This document shows, piece by piece, positions 1-10,482 of a stretch of DNA of 64,000 nucleotides. The notes under the pieces are model-generated. The model saw only the letters and a list, made by a program, of their open reading frames with translations. It made no database searches and was not told the DNA's origin. Source of the DNA: Sparassis latifolia (Eukaryota; Basidiomycota; Agaricomycetes; Polyporales; Sparassidaceae); assembly GCA_018466975.1 (NCBI GenBank), contig CM031554.1, positions 248,001 through 312,000 of the forward strand, given 5' to 3'. Within the stretch, counting starts at the first letter, position 1, and every line of letters begins with the position of its first letter. The position numbers and the translations under genes are program-made.

Positions 1-318
1 GACAGAGATATGTTCATGAGGTACTTGGGAGGTGGCATTGGCCACTGTGCTCGCATTAGCAAGATGGCAGACCAGGAGGATCCCGAAGATGAAGAGGGTG
101 ATGTTGACATGGGCAATGCAGAAGATATAACTCAGTCCTCTGACGCGCGCACTGGCTCAGACTCGACAGAGGAACACTCGGACTCGGATGATTCGGCTTC
201 AGGGAGGGACGACATGGATCTTGCGGGTAATGACTTGAGTGAAGATGCCGAAGATGCCGAAGCTTTCGAAGATGGCGAGGACGGGGATTCAGATAGTGAA
301 GGCTATGCTACGTTGTAA
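1..318 (+). CDS. 3' end of a protein with a highly acidic tail (partial, enters from left edge)
   Basis: The frame is open from the first base and ends at a stop at 316-318. The visible part starts with a short RYLGGGIGH segment and then becomes an extremely Asp/Glu/Ser-rich tail of about 80 residues (repeats such as EDAEDAEAFEDGEDGD). Acidic tails after a GGGxGH-like segment are familiar to me from repeat-associated proteins of Agaricomycetes, so a mobile-element gene is likely, but no catalytic domain lies inside the window. The acidic composition suggests a nuclear or chromatin-facing role (inference). The true 5' end is outside. Confidence 0.4.
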   Translation, partial: DRDMFMRYLGGGIGHCARISKMADQEDPEDEEGDVDMGNAEDITQSSDARTGSDSTEEHSDSDDSASGRDDMDLAGNDLSEDAEDAEAFEDGEDGDSDSEGYATL

Positions 319-732
319 TGGGTTGTGGCGTTCCTACTGTCCGCAAGCGCCCGGCGTTCAGTAGCAAGTCGCATGACCGGTGATTACCTGCAGTGACTCT
401 TGCCTGTGCGGAGGGATCGAAAATACTCTTGTATGATATTGTACCTGTGATGTACGAGGGTGGGTGTGTTTTTCAGTGATCATGAGTGACCTCTCTCCTC
501 GCCAATCTTAAGGACAGATTAAGCCTCTTACTCCAGTTCACGCGAACACAGCGAATATTGTCTGCTTCGTATTGTTTGCATACGGTTGCCAACTCGTCTG
601 AAAATTCGAAGTGTCGTACACCATTGTTTTCGAGCCTAATTATCTGTCTTGATTATATATCGTCATATTAGCCTGAGAATTTCGGACTTATTGGCAATCT
701 ATACAATCTTATATAATAATTCTCGGGTTTCA
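319..732. other. Intergenic, nothing recognised
   Basis: AT-rich spacer with no credible reading frame. Its right end marks where the APH-like pseudogene loses similarity. Confidence 0.5.
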
Positions 733-1265
733 GTGATGTGCGTGGCGGCCGCGTAGAGGTAGTCGTGAAACTCCTCCTTTGACGTGAAAGGCCCGAAAGT
801 CTTCATGCTGGAAATGTGATGATCGAAGCAAGGTCCACCAGAGCACGACCCGATAAGAGGAGGGTCAGGAGGTGCGAGAGATCGCAGCTAACACAGGTAG
901 TCCATCAGCTGTGCGACGACGCGCTTGCACTGCCCGTCGCACATTCAGGGCCACGCGAGGTCGAGCTGTTCTCCCGGGATGAATTTCATGATGAGGTACC
1001 TGAATGGATCTTCGACGTATGCATTTAAAACAGCTGGAACGAGAATTTTCGTTCGGGCCCTGATGAAGTTCATGGCTTCCGCTTCGCGGAATACTGTGAG
1101 GGCATGTGTCCGTTTCATGAGGGTCAAGCTATCAATGCGTTGAATTTGTTTCGCCATGTTGGGCGTAAGAGGGAGGGAGGACTCGGACAGGCGGACGAAG
1201 AGGGAGAGGACTGGCGTATGAAGAGATCTAAAGGTGTGACTTCCAATCCTACACCGCAAAACCAA
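733..1265 (-). pseudogene. Aminoglycoside phosphotransferase-like (APH) kinase remnant
   Basis: Read on the minus strand the product has the order typical of fungal APH-fold kinases: an AEAMNFIRARTKILVPAVL helix region, a PFRYLIMKFIPGEQL segment (hinge-like), then LRSLAPPDPPLIGSCSGG, a DHHISS segment and a TFGPFTSKEEFHDYL segment. The frame is single and unshifted but interrupted by TGA at 945-947 and TAG at 888-890. The similarity stops near 733, before the catalytic HGD-type loop, so the catalytic half is missing. It is a dead, 3'-truncated copy. APH-like families are large in Agaricomycetes and usually of unknown substrate; no drug-resistance role is implied. Confidence 0.65.
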
Positions 1266-1616
1266 GCTGATGTTGGCGTGACAGGCGGTCTATGGAGCAG
1301 ACAATGCTCAAGTCAGATTGTTCAATTGAGGTGGTTGGGTAGCTCAATAGGATATTCAGAGGCTCGAGGCTGCTTTGATGTTGCACAAAAGTGTTGTACT
1401 GAGATTTTGAGTCAAGATTGGGTTGCCCCTGAGCCGTGACCCTCGTCTGACCTCGGCGCCGATGTCATTGCGCTGTTTGGCTCTTATGTTGATAAACTCT
1501 TGCCTCTCAAGTCTCCAGCAGGCTTAACAGCACAGTCGGCATGATCATTTTGCTCAATAAATCTATGTTCTGTCTTAACATGTCAATCCTATATTATGCC
1601 CAATGTCCTTCAGTAA
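1266..1616. other. Intergenic, nothing recognised
   Basis: No credible coding frame or repeat seen. Confidence 0.4.
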
Positions 1617-3991
1617 TTATGACTGTCCCCGGGTCGCTGAGCGGCTATCATCATTAGGCAACTCGCCTCTTTGCCTCTTCCTTGGTCTGCACTCAATATC
1701 CATGTCAGTGTCAGATGTCTCACTCTCATCCACATCCTCTGGTTCCACCTCCATGTCAGTTGTCAGACTGGGTCCCACATTTTGGACTTGTACTGATTGC
1801 GCTGTCTTCACTGCCTTGTTTCTTGCTCATGTTGCAGCTGCTTTTGCCCTGGTTTCGGATCGCTTCTTGTCTCTGTCCACCCGGAGAACTGTTGCCAGCT
1901 CAGCATGCCATTTCACACGGTCATCAACAAGTGCCTGTGGAGCAGTCAATGTCCGGGGGAGGCAGCGCCGCAGGAGATGACTATTGTGTGGTGCATGGGT
2001 ATTGATGATGAAGTGATTGTCATCATTGTGAAATATTGTGCGTGCAACTCATCCAGTGAGCTCTCTTTCCTGAAGGATGGGACATGATGCAGTTATTTGA
2101 CAGGCACATGTACAACAATCATGTTGCACATTCAGTATAAACTGAATGGCCTACGCTGTTCTATTAGAGTGACTTCCTTGATACAACTGCATATAACTCA
2201 CTTTGGATGGAACAACATGATATGTTTTATGAGTAGGTGAAGGTCGCCGCAAAATTGGCATACCTAGAGTGGAATGCAGTGAGTTACCTACAAGGAAGGT
2301 ATCCAATATGACCATGGAAGATGCTAATGCATCTGAGACAGCATTGACAGTTAGAATCTCTGCTATACGTCCAATTATATTTGCTTGATTTTCCTGACAT
2401 AAAGCAGTTAGTTAGGTATATTGAGCTGGACTGACTGAACAATGTACTTCTGATATTACAACCACCCATGCACCAACCTTACAAACATCCCCAGATTGAG
2501 CAACAACATGTATGGCATCACTCCATATGGAATCTGGGGTTAGGCCTAGTTCTGCATAGTTGTCTGCCATAAAAGCAAGAGTTTCTGAGATATGACAAGT
2601 TTTGCGCTTTTGCTGTGGATATATTTTGACCGATCCTGCAATAAAGGGCTTGTCGGGTGTCCAACCCAAATGATGCTGGATGATTGTTTGTTGTTTGAGC
2701 AATGATCGTACATCCTTGCCAGCTTGAACATGTAGATGATCTTGCAGCCAATATCCGCCACTGAGAATATGCTTAACACGATCTATATCAGCCAGTTTGT
2801 GAGCAATATCACGACTTGGGGCCTGGTGATTGCTCAAGACTGAGCACATGCGAAAGATCACATTGAAACATTTAAAGATTTCTGTTGAAAATCGCACTGC
2901 AGGGCCAAATCGCCGTATGTCGGCCAGAATGTGTTTTAGAACATGAAGCTTGCCTTTCACAAGGATTCGGGCAGGATCAAGATCATCAAATGCATTCAAT
3001 GCATTATCAATCAAGATTTTTAGATCATCCTATAAAATGTAGAATATTTAATATTGAATAATATGATCAAACAGATAATATTCACCAGATATTGTGCCAT
3101 ATTATCGATCTCTGGTATCCATAATACTGCACCAAGCTCACCCATTGCCTTCATAACCTTGAATTGTGAAGGGGATGCAATATCATGCACATGAAATGTT
3201 GTAGTCTGCATAATTGTCTTAAAGTGCTTGCCAATAAGACCATTGCGATACTGTATGATATAAGAGGCACGTATTGGTGGAATATTGAGTCCTTGAATAT
3301 CTGTTGCCTGAAGTCGGAGTGTAAACAGATCCTGATTGGCTTCTGTCCATGATGTGTGAAGAGAATGCCAATAATACTTCACAAGGCCCAGTAATATGGT
3401 GTGAAGAAGCTCTACTAGAGTATCCTGGGTCAGATCAAGAGCTAAAATATATGTTAGTCTAATTACTAAACAGCTAACTTTGTGAAACTTACTTGAAATT
3501 GTTAGAAGAATATTAAATGGTTGAGCAGTCTTTGTTTTGAGCCATTCCGCAAGCTGATCAGCAATTGATTCAGATGAACGACCTGGTTCTGATGCTTTAA
3601 TCTCGCGGGCCTTTTGAATAAGTTGTTCAATCCAATGTTGTGCAATCTTGTCTTTCACCCCTGATGCAGTTTGATGATCTGCAACCATCTGTGCAACTCC
3701 AAAGGTGGCAAGTCTAAGTTGCTCAAGTATTGCTTCTTTGGTCTGTGTTGCATTTCCCAGTTCACCAGGCTACAAAGTTAAAACATTAGCCACATATATA
3801 TCTCATTCAAATGATGCTTACTTCATGTAATGCATGATACCCTTCATCTGATTCTTGAACCTCATATGGACCTCCTACCTTACATCGTCGGCATTTGCAG
3901 TTAGCATTCATACCAATATGAGATGCTTCTTCGGCCTGCTGGGGATTATCTGCAGGCAAATCAGGCACAATTAACCTGACTTGTGTATGGC

Positions 3992-4001
3992 GATTGGTTG
4001 C
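3992..4001. repeat. Target site duplication, left copy
   Basis: GATTGGTTGC, identical to 5436-5445. Both copies flank the inverted-repeat element exactly. Confidence 0.9.
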
Positions 4002-4400
4002 ACTTCAGGGTACCCTTCCGACCTAGCTCTTAGCTTCAACATAATCTATATTGTGTAGTGGCTAAAAGCCTCTCAGGTGTCAGACAGACCATGGTACCAA
4101 TGCATGTCCCAGGGCATTATATGGGATTACTCAGGGCAAAGGCAGGGCAAAGGCAGGTCTAATGGCACAATTATCATATGGGATGTCCTATAGTACTAGA
4201 GCATTGATATTTATATCTCAGTATTACTGGTTGTCCCATGGTGCCAGGGGTACATAGGGATGTCACACTATTAGTAAAACATGTATTTTCAGGCTATTGT
4301 ATGGTAGTTTTTTTATACTTTGTTCCACTATCATATTATCTAAGCCTTAATTATAAAAACAGTGACTATAGTGATATAAACAAGCACTTTATTTGCATAT
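4002..4400 (+). repeat. Left terminal inverted repeat of the 1,434-bp element
   Basis: Matches the reverse complement of about 5036-5435 nearly base for base, including a tandem GGCAAAGGCA motif and several GGGATGTCC-like motifs. Confidence 0.85.
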
Positions 4401-5035
4401 TATATAAGGTGGGATCTCCCATTTTAAGGACATCCTAAGATGTTATTTTAAGATTCACAGATATTTAGTCTCTTCTTTAGCCTGAAGTTTTTATTTAACT
4501 ACTATAATTATCTAGAGATTTATACTAACAGTTGAATTACTAAGGTTTAAGAGTGACAGGTCCTTACAAGGGATATCCCATCACATAAAGGGACATCCCA
4601 TAATACAAAGATGTCATTCAGTGAATGCATTTCTGAGTGTGATTTGACTGAAGTCTTAGGTCAAATGCCTTTCTTTTTTCATTCAAATACAGTATATGAT
4701 AGGAGACATGACAAGAATATATCTCCTTTGCTAGTATATTAGTGAAATGAGTAGTTCTATTTCTTGAGACACTTGGTGAAAGTTGTAGTATAGCTATGAT
4801 ACATACTATGTGCCAAAGATTATATCATGTTAGTCTGAACATTATGTCAGAAAATGTAAAATTAATTTTGAAACACAAGAATAAACATTGTTGTTTGACC
4901 TGTATTAGTTGTTATATGAGCTAATGAAGTTGTTGTACATGCTACCAATAGTAATATAGTCTTTATAACATTACAAATATGTACACAATACTTGATATGG
5001 AATATCCTGCTTTCTATAAATATTTCACCATATAT

Positions 5036-5435
5036 AAAGTGCAAATAAGGCACTTATTTACAGTATTCTAGTCACTGTTTTTATAATTAGAGCTTATACA
5101 ATATGATTGTAGAACAAAGTATAAAAAAACTACCATACAATAGCCTGAAAATACATGTTTTACTAATAGTGGGACATCCCTATGTACCCCTGGCACCATG
5201 GGACAACCAGTAATACTGAGATATAAATATCAATGCCCTAGTACTATAGGACATCCCATATGATAATTGTGCCATTAGACCAGCCTTTGCCCTGCCTTTG
5301 CCCTGGGTAATCCCATATAATGCCCTGAGACATGTATTGGTACCATGGTCTGTCTGACACCTGAGAGGCTCTTAGCCACTACACAATATAGATTATGTTG
5401 AAGCTAAGAGCTAGGTCGGAAGGGTACCCTGAAGT
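5036..5435 (-). repeat. Right terminal inverted repeat of the 1,434-bp element
   Basis: Reverse complement of the left arm with only scattered substitutions; similarity fades just inside about 5036. Confidence 0.85.
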
Positions 5436-5445
5436 GATTGGTTGC
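5436..5445. repeat. Target site duplication, right copy
   Basis: GATTGGTTGC, identical to 3992-4001. Confidence 0.9.
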
Positions 5446-7593
5446 AGCATTAAAACATCGAATTGGCTTTTTGTGTGTTTCTCTACAAGGTGACATATTA
5501 GTTTATAACTATTAAAAGTATAAATAAACATACTGTATAAGTGGCATGATTGCTTCAAATTGCTCTGGTGCAGAAGCATGCAGTGATGTAGATACAAACT
5601 TGACAAAATATTCCTGCTGAAGCAGTCGACCCGGCAAGTTTGAATTGACCATATAAACATTGACGTGTTTTTGGTATTGTTTGGAGCAAGCACCTGAAAC
5701 ATCGTCTGCCCACAATGGAATAAAGATGGTTACCAAGTCCTCATCATCTGCAAGTTTACGGAGAGGATTGGGCATATTGCTTGCATACTGCTTGAATGGC
5801 TCTATAAAATATGTAACTTAGTAGTGCTAATAGACTAATATTAAGAGAAACTGACCCTCAAATACAATGGAAGCTTTTTCAAGAAGATCATAATAATTGT
5901 AGCAAAATTATGAGAGTTGAATACTAACAAGCTCTGATGCTTCTTCAACATGCAGCTTCTAAATATGGCAAAAAAAATTGGTTAGTTACAGTTATTACAA
6001 ATTATATTAACTCACATTATTATTCATTCTCTGTACTAAACGACAATCTCCATAAAGCTCTCCATGTCATCGCATCCAGATAATAGGAATCACAAGCTGA
6101 CCATTTTGAAGTTCATTAAGTTCATTAATATAGAACTGCTTGGACCCTGATGCCGAACGTGCAGCAGGAGTAAGTAGATCAAGAGGAACTTCTTTCCAGC
6201 GTTCTGCCTGCCATATTTCTGAAATTGGACCATCTGTAACCTCTGGCCAAATATTAATATATGGTGCCACTTGTGGATTTGCGAAGTCCTGCATGCCATC
6301 AATAAATGCGAGAGAATATTTAAGAGAAGTGTGACTTACCATGTGTATTATGTCACGAGGATCATTCACATAAAAGTGATTGTCAAGAGATGACTTTTGT
6401 GGAGAGGTGGTAACCCCACATAAAGTGCGTAGTTGATTTTGCATCTGGCGAAAACCTTTGAAGGAAGGAACATCCTTAGCTCCAACTTCTCTCATAATCC
6501 ATAAAATCATCTTGAGCTGACTGCTAGACAAACGCAGTCTTGGCAAATTGTCTAAAACATCGAGTAAAAACATCTATCATTCAAGTCAAAATGTTAAAAT
6601 TACTACAAGGATTAAAATAAATATACGCACAGTTTTGTTTCCATATGGAGCAAAGTCGTGATTTACAGGCACTCCTGTAAAGTGTTCGTGCATGTCATCT
6701 TCATCTCCTTCTTCACCATTCAGGCCTTATAATGCAAAGAATTAAGTAATGTCTCAATGCAAACCTGACTGTTCAACTTACCCAAGTTTTGAAATTCCTG
6801 AACTACATTTGAGACTGTTGCATCCTCCCCAATGCTATCAAATTCCTCCTCTTGCACCTGTAATGCAAGCTGCTCGCATTCCTGGTGTAATAATTCCTGA
6901 TGTCTGGAATGAGCATTCATCTCAACTTCAGGATAGAATCTGGCAAGCTCTTCATCAGTGAAGATGGGCTCGCTGTCCAAAGAAATCCCATTGATATCTT
7001 CATGTTCATGAGATATGGTCATAGCAATGGATCCAGGTGATGTTTTTAGATATGATGCTGCATCTTGAAGTCTCGATGTTTCTGCCTGCAAGTATGAACA
7101 TTCGAGATCCCATTGATCACGTTCAGCTTGTGCTTGCCTCTCATTCTGATGTGCCACATTGCCTGCATGAGAGGGTGAAGCCAGATGTCCCTGAGAGACT
7201 TCCGACCTATCCAGTTTCCAAAACCAGAGGGATCACTCTCCTTGCAAATTTGACAGCAGACCTTTTTTGTTGCAGGGTCCTCATCAATATCTGTAAACTC
7301 ATGAGAATGTGAATACATATACTAAGTGATTGCACTCACAGTCAGGCAAATCCTGTGCTTTTCATCCACGCATAGCAGAGTTCAGATGAAGTGCTGGAGA
7401 TCGAAAGAATGTATATGTTCAGTGTCGATGTCATTGAACTGCCTGAATGTGGCAGTGTCACAATATTGTCACACTCTTGTTGTGACTGCACGCGCTTGGC
7501 GCTTAGTTCTGTGACTTTCAACAGCGCCATGGCCACTTCAATATTTAAGGGCTCAATGCAGGATCCCTTTCTCACTCGAACTTCTGTCTGTCC

Positions 7594-8966
7594 TTGCATC
7601 TTATGGCAAATATCCCCATTGATCCTGTCCTCTTGCACGAGGAAGCTTCTGTGAATCCACCTTCTGTTCTCGACCTTATCACCGAGATTCAGGCAAACAA
7701 CTCAACCGCACCGGCCACCCCACCCAGTCATGCATCATCTCCCGACCCAGAAGAGAAAGATCAAGCACAAGAACATCTCCGAAGACCAGCCACATGGTAC
7801 GCGTCGGACTCGTGAGGAATATGAGGGTGAAAACACACATTACGGTGAACGTCTCGATGCTGTTGAATTTGGGCAGCGTTTGAAGTGACAGCGAAACCTC
7901 ACTCCTCACTCGGAGTCAGAGCTTGCACATTTTGCAGAGGTATCATCACATTCTTCTCCTTTGCATAAGCCATTATAATGTGATTCCTGCCAGTCTCCAC
8001 ACCTCCTCCAACACACAATGTATACCTACAGTTTGCTGCTGGAATGCTGTGACTACCTTCAGAAACTGTCTCGGGACAGTGAGTACAAGATCCCCGATAC
8101 ATTGCGGGTGAGTCACCTATATTCAATGGCCGAGAGACTTTCGTCATTCATTTGCTGTTTGCTCATAGGCCACTTTGACAGACTACGTGCACACATACAT
8201 CCTCTCTCCAACCATTGAGTCCTATCACAAGGCTTCAAATCCTGGCAACATCTTAGTGAGTTGTCATTAATTTTGCCATGTTGCAATCTCACTGCTGTCC
8301 ACAGGCTGCGATGCAGCACCTCAATATTGCACAAATTCCTCCTGAACAGGAGACCGGTCGGTGTGCCATTATTCATACAGTCGTCGCGAAGGGTCTCACA
8401 GAGTGGTGGAACCACGTGAAAACTCAGGTGCGTCATTGTCGCCTTCAACGGTGTCGGCCACCACATGGTGCACTGATTGAATTCTAGATTTCCATCTCCA
8501 TCGACGCCAAATCCACCATTCGTAACCTTGCCGCACTTGCCCATGCATGCATCAAGACTTGCAGTGTGTGTCCGACTGTTGTGATGTACATCCGCCTCGC
8601 GTATATCGTGAGTCACAATAAATTTATACCTCCGCTCTCATTTACTCTTATAATCCTATAGCGGCTCATTTTCGTGAAGTTTTCGGGGCTCAAGGAGGAC
8701 GCATTCTGGAACAAGGTTGATTCATTTATGAAGGAGATCCGTGAGCAGTACAGGACATCCGGAGCAATCTACGAGTGAGTACCATCATCCCACACTTGTG
8801 TTCTCACTCAACTTGCGTGAATAGTGTGTACCAGGCGGTCTACAGGAATGACAAGCTCACTTATGGTGAGCCCGACAACACCATGTACCCGATTGCTCTT
8901 GCTACCTCCATTCCCGCATTCATAAATGACCTGAATGCTGCTTCAAACAGCCGAGGAAATGAGTGA
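7594..8966 (+). pseudogene. Divergent multi-exon repeat-family gene, decayed
   Basis: A plus-strand gene, head to head with the 1617-7400 pseudogene. It begins near MANIPIDPVLL. Later exons are bounded by good GT..AG sites: up to 7939, 7994-8107, 8169-8255, 8305-8427, 8488-8607, 8662-8774 and 8825-8966. They join in frame and include YTYSLLLECCDYLQ, LTDYVHTYILSPTIESY, a short coiled region and DKLTYGEPDNTMYPIA. The first exon is broken: the N-terminal frame shifts by one around 7735 before RRTREEYEGENTHYGERLD, and a TGA at 7886-7888 interrupts GQRLK*QRNL, where CGA (Arg) is expected. The family is multicopy in Agaricomycetes as far as I recall; its function is unknown. Confidence 0.55.
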
Positions 8967-9126
8967 TTGGTGCCGAGGTTTCAGAGGGCGCGCGAGCCGG
9001 ATATTATAGCTGATTGAACTGTACAATATCTTGAATATCATTGCATGGTGACAACCTTGCAACACATGGGAGATCCGGCTGGATGCAATGACAAAGAATT
9101 GACTGCGGCATCACCAACAAGCATCC

Positions 9127-9131
9127 TGACA
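9127..9131. repeat. Target site duplication TGACA, left
   Basis: Identical to 14332-14336 and directly abuts the LTR. Confidence 0.85.
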
Positions 9132-9200
9132 TGTTACAAAGCTCCTCTCTGAGGAATGCGCGGACGACTTCCGCCTCTACCTTTACCAATCACGTGACAA

Positions 9201-9242
9201 TGACGTCACAGAGCCTAGACTGACCATGTGACAATGACGTCA
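9201..9242 (+). promoter_or_regulatory. Tandem CRE/ATF-type sites in the LTR promoter
   Basis: Perfect TGACGTCA palindromes at 9201-9208 and 9235-9242 lie in a 34-bp tandem repeat (GTGACAATGACGTCAC each time), followed by a related ATGATGTCATCAT. TGACGTCA is the known binding site of ATF/CREB bZIP factors. The 3' LTR carries the same pair. Confidence 0.6.
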
Positions 9243-9685
9243 CTGACCACATGACCATGATGTCATCATGGTCATCGCCCTTATCTATCCGGCACAGATC
9301 TACAAGATCATCTGACGATATGCACCTTGTGCTCAAGGCATGTTTACCTCATGTGCGAGATCCAGACTTGGACGCACTTCCTATCACACACATGACAAAG
9401 GCATGTGCGCCTCACCTCTGCCTTACCTTTACGATACAGATACCGAACCTCATGGGCATGGCCCTAGACCCTGATACATGCGCAAGACGCACGACGACCT
9501 CGCTGCTGCTTTGTCTTTGCAGCACGACCTTATCTCCATATGGACTGATTGTCTCTCACGCAGAGTCATGACTGACTTAGCATTCTCACGACCGTGGGAC
9601 AGGTATACGAACCCTGTGCCCTTGTATTGATACCGATGGACCAATCGTAGTTCTAGTATTACAGGTAGACAGACGCCTGTACTTG

Positions 9686-9693
9686 TATATAAG
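9686..9693 (+). promoter_or_regulatory. LTR TATA box
   Basis: TATATAAG, about 31 bases upstream of the predicted RNA 5' end at about 9717. Confidence 0.6.
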
Positions 9694-9700
9694 ACCGACA

Positions 9701-9728
9701 GGACAAGCTGGAGTCCCCATCTTGTCCT
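9701..9728 (+). promoter_or_regulatory. Inverted repeat around the LTR start site, with self-primer segment
   Basis: GGACAAG (9701-9707) pairs with CTTGTCC (9721-9727). The 3' arm in CCATCTTGTCCT (9717-9728) is also perfectly complementary over 12 bases to AGGACAAGATGG at 9952-9963, two bases after the LTR. Confidence 0.65.
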
Positions 9729-9943
9729 GGTTACACATCAACCAGTTTTACCATCTACATCTGTGCGATGAATCGACCTTGGTCCGCAGACAGCGGCCAA
9801 GCGTTCATAAGACTGCTCCACTGGGCCGACCTCTGGTCATCGCTATGACTGGAGGTCGGACCCCTCTCGATTGACTTGAGACCTTGCAAAGGCCCAGTCA
9901 CTGACGACGACGAACTGGATGTATGGTGGCGCGACTGGCCCCC

Positions 9944-10345
9944 GTAACATTAGGACAAGATGGCTATTCACTGCTCAACCTCCTATGGTTTAGAGCTGAC
10001 CTTGATGATTACGACTTGTCCATGTTCGCAGACAGCGTGACATTAGGACAAGATAGTTATTCACTGCTCAACCTCCTATGGTTTAGAGCTGACCTTGACG
10101 ATTACGACTTGTCCATGTTCGCAGACAGCGTGACATTAGGACAAGATAGTTATTCACTGCTCAACCTCCTATGGTTTAGAGCTGACCTTGACGATTACGA
10201 CTTGTCCATGTTCGCAGACAGCGTAACATTAGGACAAGATGATTATTCACTGCTCAACCTCCTATGGTTTAGAGCTGACCTTGACGATTACGACTTGTCC
10301 ATGTTCGCAGACAGCGTAACATTAGGACAAGATGATCTTTCCTTG
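9944..10345 (+). repeat. 93-bp tandem repeat array carrying the primer site
   Basis: Four full units start at 9944, 10037, 10130 and 10223, with a partial fifth at 10316. Each begins with GT(A/G)ACATTAGGACAAGAT, so each repeats the LTR end plus the primer site. The unit length is a multiple of three, which gives an open 31-residue repeat (LGQDxYSLLNLLWFRADLDD...), but nothing suggests a real protein. Confidence 0.85.
9952..9963 (+). other. Putative primer binding site (self-primed)
   Basis: AGGACAAGATGG starts two bases after the LTR end. It complements the predicted 5' end of the element's own RNA, as in Tf1-type self-priming. I did not recognise a match to a tRNA 3' end. Confidence 0.6.
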
Positions 10346-10377
10346 GCTCAAGCTCCTATGCTTTAGAGCCCGATGAC

Positions 10378-10482
10378 CCCGACCTCGACCGGTTCACAGA
10401 CAGTGACCGTGTCACGACTTCGACCAGTTCACAGACAGTGACTGTGTCATGACTTCGACCAGTTCGCAGACAGCGACTGTGT
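10378..10482 (+). repeat. ~36-bp tandem repeat, three units
   Basis: Units of the form TCGACCAGTTCACAGACAGTGAC. It is followed at about 10495-10575 by two copies of a GACCGAACAAGGCGACGG unit. Confidence 0.65.

Larger units (their letters stand above)
4002..5435. mobile_element. Non-autonomous element with ~400-bp terminal inverted repeats (MULE/foldback-like)
   Basis: The element begins ACTTCAGGGTACCC and ends with its exact reverse complement. The arms match for roughly 400 bp at about 97% by eye. It is flanked by a perfect 10-bp duplication GATTGGTTGC. Removing the element plus one duplication copy joins the host reading frame exactly (FNAATN | RHTQVR), which proves the boundaries. There is no transposase frame in the roughly 630-bp AT-rich centre. 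Long arms and a 9-11 bp duplication fit Mutator-like elements; without a transposase this superfamily call is an inference. Confidence 0.85.
1617..7400 (-). pseudogene. Multicopy basidiomycete repeat-family protein, decayed and split by an insertion
   Basis: A many-exon minus-strand gene. In protein order: a zinc-finger-like segment (VCCQICKESDPSGFGNW, about 7270-7190); an acidic/coiled segment (7157-6720); a FLLDVLDNLPRLRLS...GAKDVPSF block (6573-6067); an IFIPLWADDVSG...QEYFVKFVSTS block (5775-5535); IRCFNAATN (5481-5446), where the 1,434-bp element is inserted; VRLIVPDLPADNPQQAEEA (to 3823); then exons 3769-3493, 3441-3086 and 3029 onward with LVELLHTILLG and VLSNHQAPSRDIAHKLA; and a tail ending at 1617. 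Short GT..AG introns join in frame. I recognise this as a dispersed Agaricomycete family of unknown function, probably mobile-element borne. Lesions: the insertion, a 1-bp frameshift near 7187 inside the zinc finger, and TGA codons at 2049-2051 and 1827-1829, both where Arg (CGA) would fit. Confidence 0.7.
9132..9949 (+). repeat. 5' LTR (818 bp)
   Basis: TGTTAC...GTAACA. Contains an E-box CACGTG near 9191, two TGACGTCA sites, a TATATAAG box and an inverted repeat around the predicted start site. Confidence 0.9.

Noticed and set aside
1617..7400. Naming the broken gene a KDZ or Plavaka transposase
   Set aside because: I recognise the family's conserved blocks but could not find the defining motifs of either transposase class, so the function is left open.
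9923..10366. 147-codon frame with 31-residue repeats as a repeat protein
   Set aside because: It is the primer-site tandem array of the LTR element; the open frame follows from the unit length of 93 bases.
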